This document shows positions 23,096-33,857 of a stretch of 64,000 nt of DNA, piece by piece; positions within the stretch are counted from its first letter, which is position 1, and the number at the start of each line of letters is the position of its first letter. The stretch is taken from NCBI GenBank assembly GCA_029582155.1, contig CM055901.1:3205482-3269481 (forward strand), written 5' to 3'. A model generated the notes under the pieces. The model made no database searches, was not told where the DNA came from, and saw only the letters and a program-made list of their open reading frames with translations. A program made the position numbers and the translations under genes. Source of the DNA: Panopea generosa. Lineage: Eukaryota > Mollusca > Bivalvia > Adapedonta > Hiatellidae.

Positions 23096-24019
23096 AAAAA
23101 TTGGCTGGCGCAAAACTTCTAGTTCCAGACAGTGTTGCTGGCAGCTTCCGGGAAGTAACAGAATAGGACGAGAAGGAGAAGCTACGAATCCTATCGTGGA
23201 ATGTGAATGGATTATTACGAAAGTTAACGGACGAAGATTTTATAAATAATATACAGTCCTATGTCATCATTTTTTAAGCGAAACTTGGATCAGAGACAAA
23301 ACTTTTTTGTGACTTACATATTTGTTGGTTTGACAGTACACACATTTATGGTAATAAATCTCACGGTAAAAAGAAAGGACGCTATAGCGGAGGAGTTTCT
23401 GTTTATTACCAAAAACACACTAAAGAATAAAATTTCTGTTGTAGAAAAAATGACTATAGTGTAATTTGATTGAAAATCACTCAAAATATGTTTTACTTTA
23501 ATGTAGATATTTATATTTGTAACAGGTGCATTCCACCAATTAATTCGAAGTTTTAAAAGATAAAGATTTTTTTTTGAAGAAGAAATCGAGAAAGGTATTG
23601 AACAATTTAACAAACTGGGTAAAACATATGTTACGGGGGACTTAATTCGAGAACAACCAATTTATCTGATATAATAAAATTTGATAGATATCTGAATAAA
23701 AAATCGATAACAATGGGCGTAAACTTATATCTCCGTGTAAAACTACAGGCCATGTAATAGCCAATGGGACAAGGTATAGGCGATTACACATTTTGCTCAC
23801 CACGTGGTCTCAGTGTAGCGGACTATCTTTTATTTGACACACCTTATCTAAATACTATTCAGAACATTGAAATTTTAAGTTGGACAAATCATTCTGATCA
23901 CGCGGCATTAAACTTCAGTTTTAAGAAGAAATGTGACAATAAACATGACAAAAAAATGCGAACAGTATTGATATCGAAAAGAAACTCATATGGGATGAAA
24001 CAAAAGTAGAATCATTTAA

Positions 24020-24240
24020 CCCTTTACTTCATATAGACGCCTTTGGACACCTCTAATATAAAAGGCTTTGGACACCCTTTATGTAGAAGGCTTTTGAATT
24101 ATTGGGTTAATTATGTTTATATTAACTAACAGAGTGGAAAACAGTGCAGGAAGTGTTCAGATTGCTCGTCACGAGCAATCTGAACTCTTCCTGCACTGTT
24201 TTCAAAGGCCTTCTGTGATTGGTATCTATGAAGTAAAGGG
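24020..24240 (+). mobile_element. piggyBac-like MITE, TTAA-flanked, copy 1
   Basis: This 221-bp element is bounded by TTAA on both sides (24016-24019 and 24241-24244). It begins CCCTTTACTTCATA and ends with the complement TATGAAGTAAAGGG. TTAA duplications plus CCC-starting inverted repeats are the piggyBac signature. Its centre is a near-perfect palindrome (GTTCAGATTGCTCGT / ACGAGCAATCTGAAC). It has no coding capacity. Confidence 0.85.
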
Positions 24241-24360
24241 TTAAACAAACGATTGTTAGTAATATTGAACAATTAAATACATGCTACGATGGTAATTTAT
24301 CAATCGATACGCATATCACCATTGAGTCTAAATTTATATATTATTCAAGTCGCAGTTTAA

Positions 24361-24644
24361 TTGATTGATTGAATATTTAGCGTCATTTTTTATGCCATCG
24401 ATGGCTAACAGACGATCAGTTAACCTAACTACTGTTTCCTTGGATTAACAAGTACTCGAGCACACCCCATCTCCGCAAGTAGCTTATAACTTTCCCACTT
24501 GAATCAGTGGTGAGAGACGAATGATAATGAGACACAATGTCGTATATCAATCATCACAGAGACTGTTGCCGGGCGGGAGATTCGAACTCACGACCTCTGG
24601 ATTGATAGTCAGATGCGTAACCGACTGAGCTTATCGGGCCAGGC
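24361..24644 (-). mobile_element. tRNA-derived SINE family A, full length with TSD, inside a LINE
   Basis: The full-length copy on - is flanked by 13-bp duplications AGTCGCAGTTTAA (24348-24360 and 24645-24657). The LINE frame of the host element resumes after the second duplication. Confidence 0.87.
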
Positions 24645-24854
24645 AGTCGCAGTTTAAAGCAGAGATAAAAACGTATCGAAACGTACTGAGTTAAGAAACA
24701 CACATACCTCTCCAAAACCATTTGACTGTAACATATATTTAGTTTTTGAGACCCAGTTAACTAATCCCTTTGACATTCTTTATATACCTGATATAAAATT
24801 TAAAAAGTTATTTTTCTCTACTGCTTATTAGCTTAAACCAATATTTAATAATTT

Positions 24855-25965
24855 AACATTTTCTATTAATAGACAGAGGTACTTTTCCGGTTTCTCCATT
24901 TAGGGCTAAGTCATATGTTGAGGGTTTAACACCTGGTACCCATATATCTTTTTTTATGTACGCACTCAATGTTTTATGCTGCAACAAATCCCCATACCTC
25001 ACTTGAGTAACAAAATACTGGCCCAACAAAAGAATCAAATAAATTAAACAATATATCTGCTGGCGTCCTGACCTTTCTCGTCAGGCTCATCGACTTAATT
25101 GCTTTATCGGCCATAACATTTGTCGCTTGTGTAAATAATCATCCGATTGACACTTGTTATCCGGGATAATCAAAACACTTTACAATTTCAATCACCTTAA
25201 CAGCAAATGTTCACAGTTCATTTCGTGCAAGTTGTCCGCTTTTTCCTGAACATAACAACCCTAGCGTTTTTTCAGTATTAACGGTTAAATTTCAATCTTT
25301 GCAATAGTGTTCTAGTTTATTTAACGGCGACTGGAGTCCTTCGGCACTTTCAGATAGCAAAAATGCATCGTCGGCAAAACAAAGCAGGTAAATTTGTAGT
25401 TGATCAAGCGTTATGCCCTCTAACATGTTTTCTTGAAGTTTATTTTCCAAATCGTTCAAGACGAATGAAAATAAAATTGGACTACTTATCCGCTTGGAAT
25501 AAGCAAATCTTGCTCTCAAAGAAGTCTGACAATATATTCCCGATTTTGACGCACGATTTCTCCGCACTGTTCATCGGCCGCAATACTTTCAATAGCTTGC
25601 CACCAATTCCGATTTTTATTGATTTATAAAAAAGTCCATTTCTGTATATCGAATCATACACCTTGCGAAAATCGATAAACAATGTATATTATTTTTTACC
25701 ATCTTGTAGATATTTTTCAATTAGTGAATGTAATATGAATCATAGCATATGTTGTACTAGCTTTGTAACCAAATTGTGCATCTGATATACTAATGTTCTC
25801 CTCGGCCCATCTTTTCAGTCGTTTGTTTATCAAACTCGTGAATATTTTTGCTAAGCAGCTTGTTGATGTAATTCCCCTTTAGTTGTTTGTGTCGTCGCGT
25901 GCTCCTTGTTTATATTTGGGGAAGATAACTCCTTCAGATCACGGTTCTAGAAATGTTCCGGTGTC
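24855..25965 (-). mobile_element. LINE reverse-transcriptase relic
   Basis: On -, frames from 25965 downward show the finger and palm motifs of a non-LTR reverse transcriptase: KIFTSLINKRLKRW, then MFIDFRKVYDS, then SSPILFSFVLNDLE, then FADDAFLL (catalytic FADD, about 25367-25378). The frame then degenerates through a SSEVWGF segment to WVPGVKPSTYDLALNGETG near 24870-24950. At least one frameshift separates the DFRKVYDS and FADD frames. Confidence 0.85.
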
Positions 25966-25974
25966 AAGACATTT

Positions 25975-26635
25975 AGACTTTTAGACTTTTATTCTATTAG
26001 TGTGTCATATACAAAAGGTACAATAATAGTCATATATAAACACAATCAAACTTTCATATCCGTCCGTAATTACGACCTATGAGACACTTAAAACAATTTT
26101 ATTCACAGTGTAAAACGCATATAAACTTACATATATATTCATATACGTACACATATAGATACATATACACATACACATAGTACACACATATATATTGAAC
26201 AAATTATATAATTAAGATAAATAAATGCAGTGATTTCATGCGATTAAATAGTTATATTTTTCTAAATAGTATACATTCATTTTCTCAATTAATAAGGGAT
26301 CATCTACAATGTTAAAAAAGAACAAAATCAGAATGTAATAATTGACAAAAAGAAAGTGGTGCATAAATAACTTAAAGTATTAAATATAAAATTCTATCTT
26401 AAATAAGTCCTATATAATTTGCTAAAACACCAATAAAACACTAATAATCACCTCTACTTGATTAGATTTAAAACAACGAGATAAATTCTTCTGTACAAAA
26501 GTCACTTCGTATTATAAGAAAAAATCATTCAAAAATGTACAATTAAATAGGTATAAATCTTATTCTTTACATTTTAAAAAGTGTATTTGCTAAATCAATT
26601 AAAAATGAGTTAGTTTCTGACGTAGAACAAAATTT
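25975..26635 (-). mobile_element. Probable LINE 3'UTR and tail
   Basis: This AT-rich noncoding stretch follows the end of the 26636-27145 LINE frame. Its distal edge, read on -, has a short tandem tail (AAAAGTCT repeated), as many non-LTR elements do. Part of it matches 17790-18000. Confidence 0.45.
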
Positions 26636-27145
26636 TCAAAGTCTTTCGTTGATAGGTGTTTTCTGTCGAGTATATCTCCCAGTTTCTACCACTAGAGGAA
26701 GATGGCAGCTTCGAAATTGTTCTAGAACGCAACAATGGCCCCTGCTCATGTTACAGTTAACATAGTATTCAGTCTTAAATTCAGTTTTATACAAGCGGCA
26801 TGTATTACCATTTTGACCATTTCTTTTGTTATTCAGTAATTGTTCAAACCATAAAGTTTTATCATTTGCATTTAAGTACTCTCGTATTTTACGTATGCAT
26901 ATATTAGCTTTTGACTTTGAACATATATATTCGTTAGCATCTGTCACTTGAATAAATTTCAGCATGTTACTCTCCCATGTCTTTGAAATATTCATAGACC
27001 ATTCATCATCATTACGTATTATTCTATCCGCTGGCATGTTTTTAATTCTACACCATATACGAATTGTTCCAATTTTTTGTTTTGTTGGGCAGCAGTCCCA
27101 CCCGAGATCGCCTCTAGAAGACACATTTGAGCAGTCTATAAGCAA
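26636..27145 (-). mobile_element. LINE ORF2 C-terminal relic (169-codon open frame)
   Basis: A 169-aa frame contains RGDLGWD, KQKIGTIRIWCRIKNMPADR, KTWESNMLKF, LWFEQLLNNKRNGQNGNTCR, YKTEFKTEYYV and LPLVVETGRYTRQKTPINER. It is the same C-terminal domain type as at 19455-20500, but longer and better preserved. It lacks any reverse transcriptase upstream. Confidence 0.75.
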
Positions 27146-27194
27146 ATATATATATATATATATATATCTACCAGTACATGCATTTTGTTATTGA

Positions 27195-29771
27195 CTATGT
27201 TTTGAAAAGTACTGGTGCATCAAAGAACACTATATATTTACTTAAATTGACATCATTGAGTTTATAAATTTAAACTGATAATTAGTGTTATGATTTTTCA
27301 GCTTAGTAACAACACAGTCATGCATATTATTGTCTATTATTTTATCATGACTCTTTGAGTCACCAATGACTTGAAAGCATATTATTTAAAAAAAAACATA
27401 TAAATTCGGCAGGATTGAGCGGCATATTTTTGCAAAAAAAGTGCTTTTATGACTAAGGCAACAAACCTGATATATGGATAGAACACCTCTTACTGTACAT
27501 TTTTGGCTATTAACCCATGTAATATTTTTCAAAATGGCGGCCGTTTTCAAAATGGCTGCCGAATATGAAAAATAACACTGTATGTAAATTTATTTGTTTC
27601 ACGAAATGTATTACCACAGGCCGTTGAATTTCAGTAACTGATAAGTAACACATATATTAATGAACATTTTTGGCAAAGGTAAAAAATTTGTTTCAAGGAA
27701 ATGTATTATCCCAGCTAATGGAATTTCACAGATTGATAAGGAAAACATACATTACTTAATATTTTTGGCTATGGATACATGTCAATTGTTAAAAACAAAT
27801 AGCCACTAAATATTTAATATTTAAAATCATTAAACGTATTTACAATAATTAGAATAACTCTTGTACGAGTATAATGCTAAATAGTTCCCTTATTCGATTA
27901 AGAAGATCTGTTAAAAGTTTTGCGTGCAAGTACCATCGAGTTCATATCTCACCAGTCACTTAATGTATTTGATTGAAACTTCCCAGCCATCAAACGTTCT
28001 ACAATAACTCTTGCATGAATATAAGGCAAACGTATGCCTCTGCCGGCTGTTGATACAGATGCCTAAACTAGGCACTGGCAAGCCACTGTCCTCTAACCAG
28101 TCATTAAGGGTAATACTTTCAGTATGGAGTCCTAAATAGACACAAGTACATGATTACTGGCCAATTATATTCGTTTTTTCTAAGCAACTATATGAAACAG
28201 GTTATTACCTGGTTGTTACCTGGGCATGCCCAGTGTTATTATTATTTTTAAGTTTGCATCCAAAATCATTTTCTACTTTTGTAATTTATTTCTTATTATC
28301 TCTTCGACTTGGTCTTCATGATTATTCAATCGGGGTATTTTTTTTATAAAATATAAAGAGTGGTAGAAAGAGAAAGTAACACATTTTCCATTAACTAACA
28401 AGAAATATTTATTGCTTTCCTCTTGCATCATTTTTAGCATATATATTAATCTTTCATCATGTCAAGCAGCTATGTACAAACATAGGGCAATATTTGTCAT
28501 AATTGGTTTATTAATTTCAATAAAAACAATAGATTTAAATATATTACTCTAAAAGTGGCGACCATTTTTAATAATGGCGGCCATTTTGAATTTTGTGCGT
28601 GCGTCCGCGTGTGTGTTTGAAACAGGATAATTTCATGCTCCAAACGTAAGTGCGAGCATGTATGCATGTACCACAAGCATAGAATGTTATCAAGTGTACA
28701 GCTGATCAAATACATTTCATGTTAATCAATTTCACCCTTTCATTATCAATATCCAAAAATAATCAATTAGAAGCACCCATTTCGTATCTAGTTTGAATTC
28801 TGGAAAGTATCTCTTTTAAAGAGACATTATCTCTTATAAAATCGATATTTTATTATCTATGTATATAGTATGATCTAAACATAGAGAAACAAACATATCA
28901 TTTGTAAAAATATATTATACTCAGCCTAATTAGGCTTATTTGCCACTTATTTTTTAAATACAAAATATATAAATTTATTTATAAGTTATAAATAGAAGAG
29001 AGAGTCATAGCGAGAACAAAGAGTCAATCATAAAGTTGAGTAAAGTAAAAAATACCGTCTGCTATAATCAATAAAACTATATTAAGTAGTATTTGACATA
29101 AAATATATTATTAGTACTTCTTATTGACTATTTGCTTAGTCGAAAATATAAAACATGTAGTAACGGAGCTTTAATTAATTCTAATTGTAACCCATATGCC
29201 ATAGCCATCAAACAGCATTTTCGACCATTAAAAGAATCGTATACTGTACTCTACAAAACTGAAATCTTCAAAACGGTCCATAGGTTTGATGAATGGTACG
29301 GCTGTTATTCCATCAAATCAAGTTCTTTGTAAAAACTGGAAACGGGCCTCTCAATAAAGTTGTTCTATAACCACTTTGATAAATGCCGGTTCAATTTCGT
29401 GACGATATAATGCAATATTTTAGTGCTGTTTTCACTGTTGCTTCTTTTTATTGTGCTGTAATATTTGTTGTTTTTTTAAATCCGGCAGTGATACTAAATA
29501 ACATAAAAATCAACATTCAAAAGCAAGAAATTGTGTTTTTTTAAAACAATATACACACTCGATTATGCATAAGAATTAAAAACTCATCAGCCACTTTGAA
29601 TTCAAGCAAAATTGTCTCAGAAAAATGAATCAAAGAAAAGCAGTATAGATATGATGGTATTGAGAGAAACACAAACATACCAATGCAACATATATTACAC
29701 AAAAACATGCTTCATTTTAAATGCCGCTGATATCTTTAATAAAGTGTTCCGTAAACAGTTGTTAGGGGTAC
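27195..29771. other. Gene-free stretch with ATGGCGGCC motifs
   Basis: AT-rich DNA. CAAAATGGCGGCCG and CAAAATGGCTGCCG (27530-27562) and AATGGCGGCCATTTTGAAT (28572-28590) stand out. Nothing coding is supported. Confidence 0.4.
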
Positions 29772-29957
29772 TCCAGCGCCGAGTGGTCTAAGGCGTCGTC
29801 TCAAGGCCTCTCACCCTCAGGTCGTAAATTCGAGTCACGCTGGGTCCTGTGGTTCTATTCGGATTTGTTCTGAGATCGTCCTCCTCAAGTAAAACTGAAT
29901 TTGCCATATATAACTTAAAAATGTGTTGAAAATGGCGTTAATCCCCATTAAAAAGTG
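29772..29957 (+). mobile_element. tRNA-derived SINE family B
   Basis: The head is CCGAGTGGTCTAAGGCGTCG, as in tRNA-Leu/Ser-type genes, with a degenerate box B (GTCGTAAATTCGAGTC). The body shares AGTAAAACTGAATTTGCCAT and GTGTTGAAAATGGCGTTAA with the copies at 32913 and 52043. The middle is shortened. Confidence 0.75.
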
Positions 29958-30350
29958 TTGAGGGAGTGTAAATTATATATTCGCAACAGAATATTATTGA
30001 ATGTGATCCAGATATTTAACATAATGTTTAACCGACGGACTATAAATGCTTTTTATATTGGATCTGTACAATCTATTCATTTTCGTAATGATCACGAGTT
30101 AATGTCGTCATAGAAACATTCAGTCGATCACAACAAAGTGACGCTTCGTTTATTTTAAAATTCGCCCTTGGGTATATCAGTTTCCATTCAATAGAGACGG
30201 TGTATTTATGATGATGTCAAACGAAATTTATACGAGTATTAATATTAAACTTTGAACAATCTTATAAAATTCCTCTCCTAATAAATTACATTTTAAATAA
30301 CTCTATTCAGCGAATATAGTTAAGATGCAGTCAATGTATTCAATGTAGTT

Positions 30351-30406
<56 letters not shown>

Positions 30407-30409
30407 CAC

Positions 30410-30464
<55 letters not shown>

Positions 30465-31408
30465 TATTAAGCACTTGCATTTTATTTGTAGATGAATATA
30501 GATTGATAAATGTATTGCCAGTGGGAACTTACATATATCTAAATACTTCAACAACAGAATATAATTTACAAATTCAATTCTCTCTTTCTAAATTATTGTA
30601 TCTGCCTGGTTCTACTTCTAAAGTATAGGCACTAAGACGTAATTATGTCAAATAGTTGGGATTCTTTTCGTTTGAAAAAAAATCTAAGTAACCTTTAGAT
30701 TTAAAAAAGTCTAGTCTGAACAGATGTAGTACCAGTTTACATGTATTGGTCTCTAACTCTTGGTTGTCATGCGTCTCCAAATCCTACGTTATTTTAGAGC
30801 GATTCCATACATCTGCCCAAACATTTATTATTTCGAAAGTAACATTATTATTTAAATATGTACAGAAAAATGAATCCGATTGCTTCATGGTCTTAGTCCA
30901 GTACATAATGAAATGCTCTTTAGATATCACATATATATATGACATCGACCTAAAACAACTTAAGAGTTTATTACATTGGAAAAACAGTTATATAGATTAG
31001 AAAATATATATTTGTAAATATATATTTTATCTTAAACAAGGAAAGGGTGTTATATTATTGTAATTGGAAATTTTCATATTATTTAAAAAAAATATGAATT
31101 GGTTTAATTTTTATAAGAAGCAGTTAAAATTTTGCAAATGTCAAAGGTGCCAACTTATTAAAGAAATTAGATAGCAAGATAGTTAGTCTTGGAATTGCAT
31201 GTCATTTAAAAATGACAGGTCGTGTTATATGTAAGATATGGGCGTGTTCAACGTAGAGTTAGTAATTAAGTATTGTATATATGTTTCTGGTTTGCCATAT
31301 AATATTGGTGATGATTTGATACTGTATAAACCCATAATAGACCCAGAACAGAACAGACATTTTATTTAGACTTGAGCATCATGGCTCATCACCATATACA
31401 AACAGACT
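29958..31408. other. Gene-free stretch
   Basis: Contains only the TA/GA microsatellite at 30352-30462. The 84-codon + frame at 30746 has no recognisable feature. Confidence 0.35.
30352..30462 (+). repeat. (TA)n-(GA)n microsatellite
   Basis: A short TA run passes into about 95 bases of GA with CAGAGACA interruptions. Confidence 0.95.
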
Positions 31409-31715
31409 GCAGCGTGACTTGTTATAGAGCGTCTGCCTCGCATGCGGAAGGACGTAGGTTCGATCACCAACCGGGTCATACCAAAGACTTTAAAAATGGT
31501 ACTAGAAACTTCCTCGCTTGACGCTCAGCATTTAGAGGAGAGTTCTAGGTCTGGTCGGCCCGGTGTCAGTATAATGTGACTGAGTGTGGTATTACATCAT
31601 GTGTCTGCGGCATGGTACTCCAGTGTGGCAATGCTCAGAATACTGTCTCAAGTAGATACCATCACGATGACTGAAAAATTGTCGAAAGCGACGCTAAAAC
31701 ACCATACAACAACAT
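31409..31715 (+). mobile_element. tRNA-derived SINE family C
   Basis: The tRNA-like head has GAGCGTCTGCCTCGCATGCG and box B GGTTCGATCACC. The body is CGGGTCATACCAAAGACTTT, GGTACTAGAAACTTCCTCGC, GGTCTGGTCGGCCCGGTGTC and GCGACGCTAAAACACCATAC. It is nearly collinear with 57441-57752. Confidence 0.8.
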
Positions 31716-33857
31716 ATACAAGCATGTTTAATGCATGCAATGTGATGATTACAAGAGTAAATATAGTTTAAAATCTATGTTGGTGGGAATGGCTTTAAAC
31801 AAAGTCATATTGCAAAATCTAGTTAAACATGTATTTCGTCAAGCAATATTAATATACAAATAATTATATTTTTAATTGATATTATGAATGTAAATTAGTA
31901 TGCGCAATTTATCAGATTGTATCTGCATTCGAAATTTTTTGTCCTAATTGATTCTAATTTTGTTAACAACGATTTTCGGTCTTTATTCAATAAATCTATA
32001 AATTTTACCATACTTGGTCGTCTGGTGTAAAATGTTCATATCTTAATTGATTATAGAACGGACAATGACAAGTTTTATATAGGTCCTTGATGACGTGATC
32101 AACATCAGAGAAACTAAAATCGTCATGTTTGGGTACGAAATCTATGTAGTTCAGACTGTTCATGAAATGTTCAGTAATGACGAGTTGGTCGGCAATACCA
32201 TTGGGCTAATCCTGAAGTGCAGACTACATCTGATTACTTCAGAATCACCCTGCACAACGTGATATAGATGTTGATTGTGTAAATCAATGTGATTGCGTCA
32301 CGATAATACAGAAAACTATGCAGCACGTATGAAAAATCCTCATCAATACTGTATGGGCATTTTTTATACTAGTAATTATGTAAATTAATTTGGTTTATGC
32401 GTGTCTGAGTGATAAACATTGTTACACCTGTTGTATGAAAATAGTAGCCACTTGAAACCATGAGACAGAAGGCTCGTCCATTTTTCTCTTTTTTAATTTG
32501 AACAAACCTTAAAACATCGCATTTGTTATCAATTTATTTGGTTATAACATAGTGAATTCAAGATACCAGACCCCTAAATCATAAAAAATATAAGCCGAAA
32601 CGCAGAAACGACAGTCTAACTTGGAGAAAATCAGGGGAGCATGCCCTACAACTGTGTCCACACATCGTTTTCAGCCAAGCTACGCCCCTGTATACTAATT
32701 ATTTCATTTACAAAAATAAGTATGCAAACACAATTCCAATGTTTATTAATTTTATCAATTATTTAAAACATATTGAAAATATAGAAAGAATAATAGCAAC
32801 GACGAAAGATAAACTTCAACAGCATAACTGCAAACGGGACAAATTACAACTGAATTAATTACGTCATCAAACTGATTTCAGTGGCAAGTTTTTCTTTTTT
32901 TTATTATAGTTTGGGGTATTTCGTGGCTGAGTGGTCTAAGATGCCGTCTCACGGTCACTTACCTCTCAACGCTAAGGTCGTAGGTTCGAATCCCGCTCGT
33001 TCCAAAAACTTTATGTGAGAAAGTGTGCAGTTAATTACAAAAGGACGGTTGTTCTATTCAGTCTGAGGTCTTCCTCCACCAGTAAAACTGGATATGCCAT
33101 ATATAACAACATGAAATGTGTTGAAAATGGCGTTTAACCCCATTCAACTTTTTTTTTATCATAGCCTAAATAGACTTGTATAGAAGTTATATATCTTAAC
33201 ATATTTAAATAATAATTACTTAATCACGTGATACATAACGGGTTTTAAGTTATGGTTTTCAACGGAATGTCATGTCAGCATTTGAAAGGTAACACAGATC
33301 AGGGTAGGACAGTGGTCCATACCTTTCAAACACATGAACAAAATATAATAGATATAGATGATATCTTGAACAAAACGTAAGTTTTATCCATGCCAGTACA
33401 CTTGTAATAGTGAATGTTTGTTATTCAAAATAACTTGTGCAGGTAATAAAATGTGTATCCACAGTGAAATGTGTTGTACATATTTTCTTCAAAAGTACAT
33501 TAGGTTCAGTCATTCAAAGTATTTCCATCTAATGGCGGATTGAGTAACGTATATGACGTCGATCTTGTCATGTTTCTACATAGAACCGTGGTTATTTCTG
33601 CAGAGTGTCGTTTGGACTCTAACTTAATGTACAACTAAACTAAGTGTTTCAATATCAATAAAGTCACAATTAGGTGCTATGTTCCTTTCCGGAATAAAGC
33701 ATGAAATATTGCATATAAGTATGCATCCTTAATTGTTAAAGGCAGAAAAAAGTAACATTGCTACCGGAAAATGTATCCTTTTTAAAAAGAGGCACATCAG
33801 GGGCATCGTAAAAAAGTCATAACATTGTAATTATATAGCACTAATACAATATATATA
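31716..33857. other. 3' flank of GT61 copy 2
   Basis: Apart from the family B SINE at 32913-33148 this is AT-rich DNA. Near 32000-32170 weak reverse-strand similarity to LINE C-terminal wording (CHCPF, HFMNSLNYIDF-like) suggests an eroded LINE end, too degraded to annotate firmly. Confidence 0.3.
32913..33148 (+). mobile_element. tRNA-derived SINE family B
   Basis: The head is GGCTGAGTGGTCTAAGATGC with box B GGTTCGAATCCC. The body contains TATGTGAGAAAGTGTGCAGT, CACCAGTAAAACTGGATATG and GTGTTGAAAATGGCGTTTAA. Confidence 0.82.

Larger units (their letters stand above)
23160..24725 (+). mobile_element. LINE ORF2 endonuclease relic with nested insertions
   Basis: The stretch starts with a frame reading LRILSWNVNGL, the opening strand of an exonuclease-endonuclease-phosphatase domain. 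Broken frames follow to 23764-24009, which carries GDYTFCSPRGLSVADYLL and HSDHAALNF, the catalytic C-terminal SDH motif. The LINE frame then continues beyond a MITE at 24020-24240 and beyond a SINE at 24361-24644 (see findings). It is degraded and non-functional. Confidence 0.75.
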
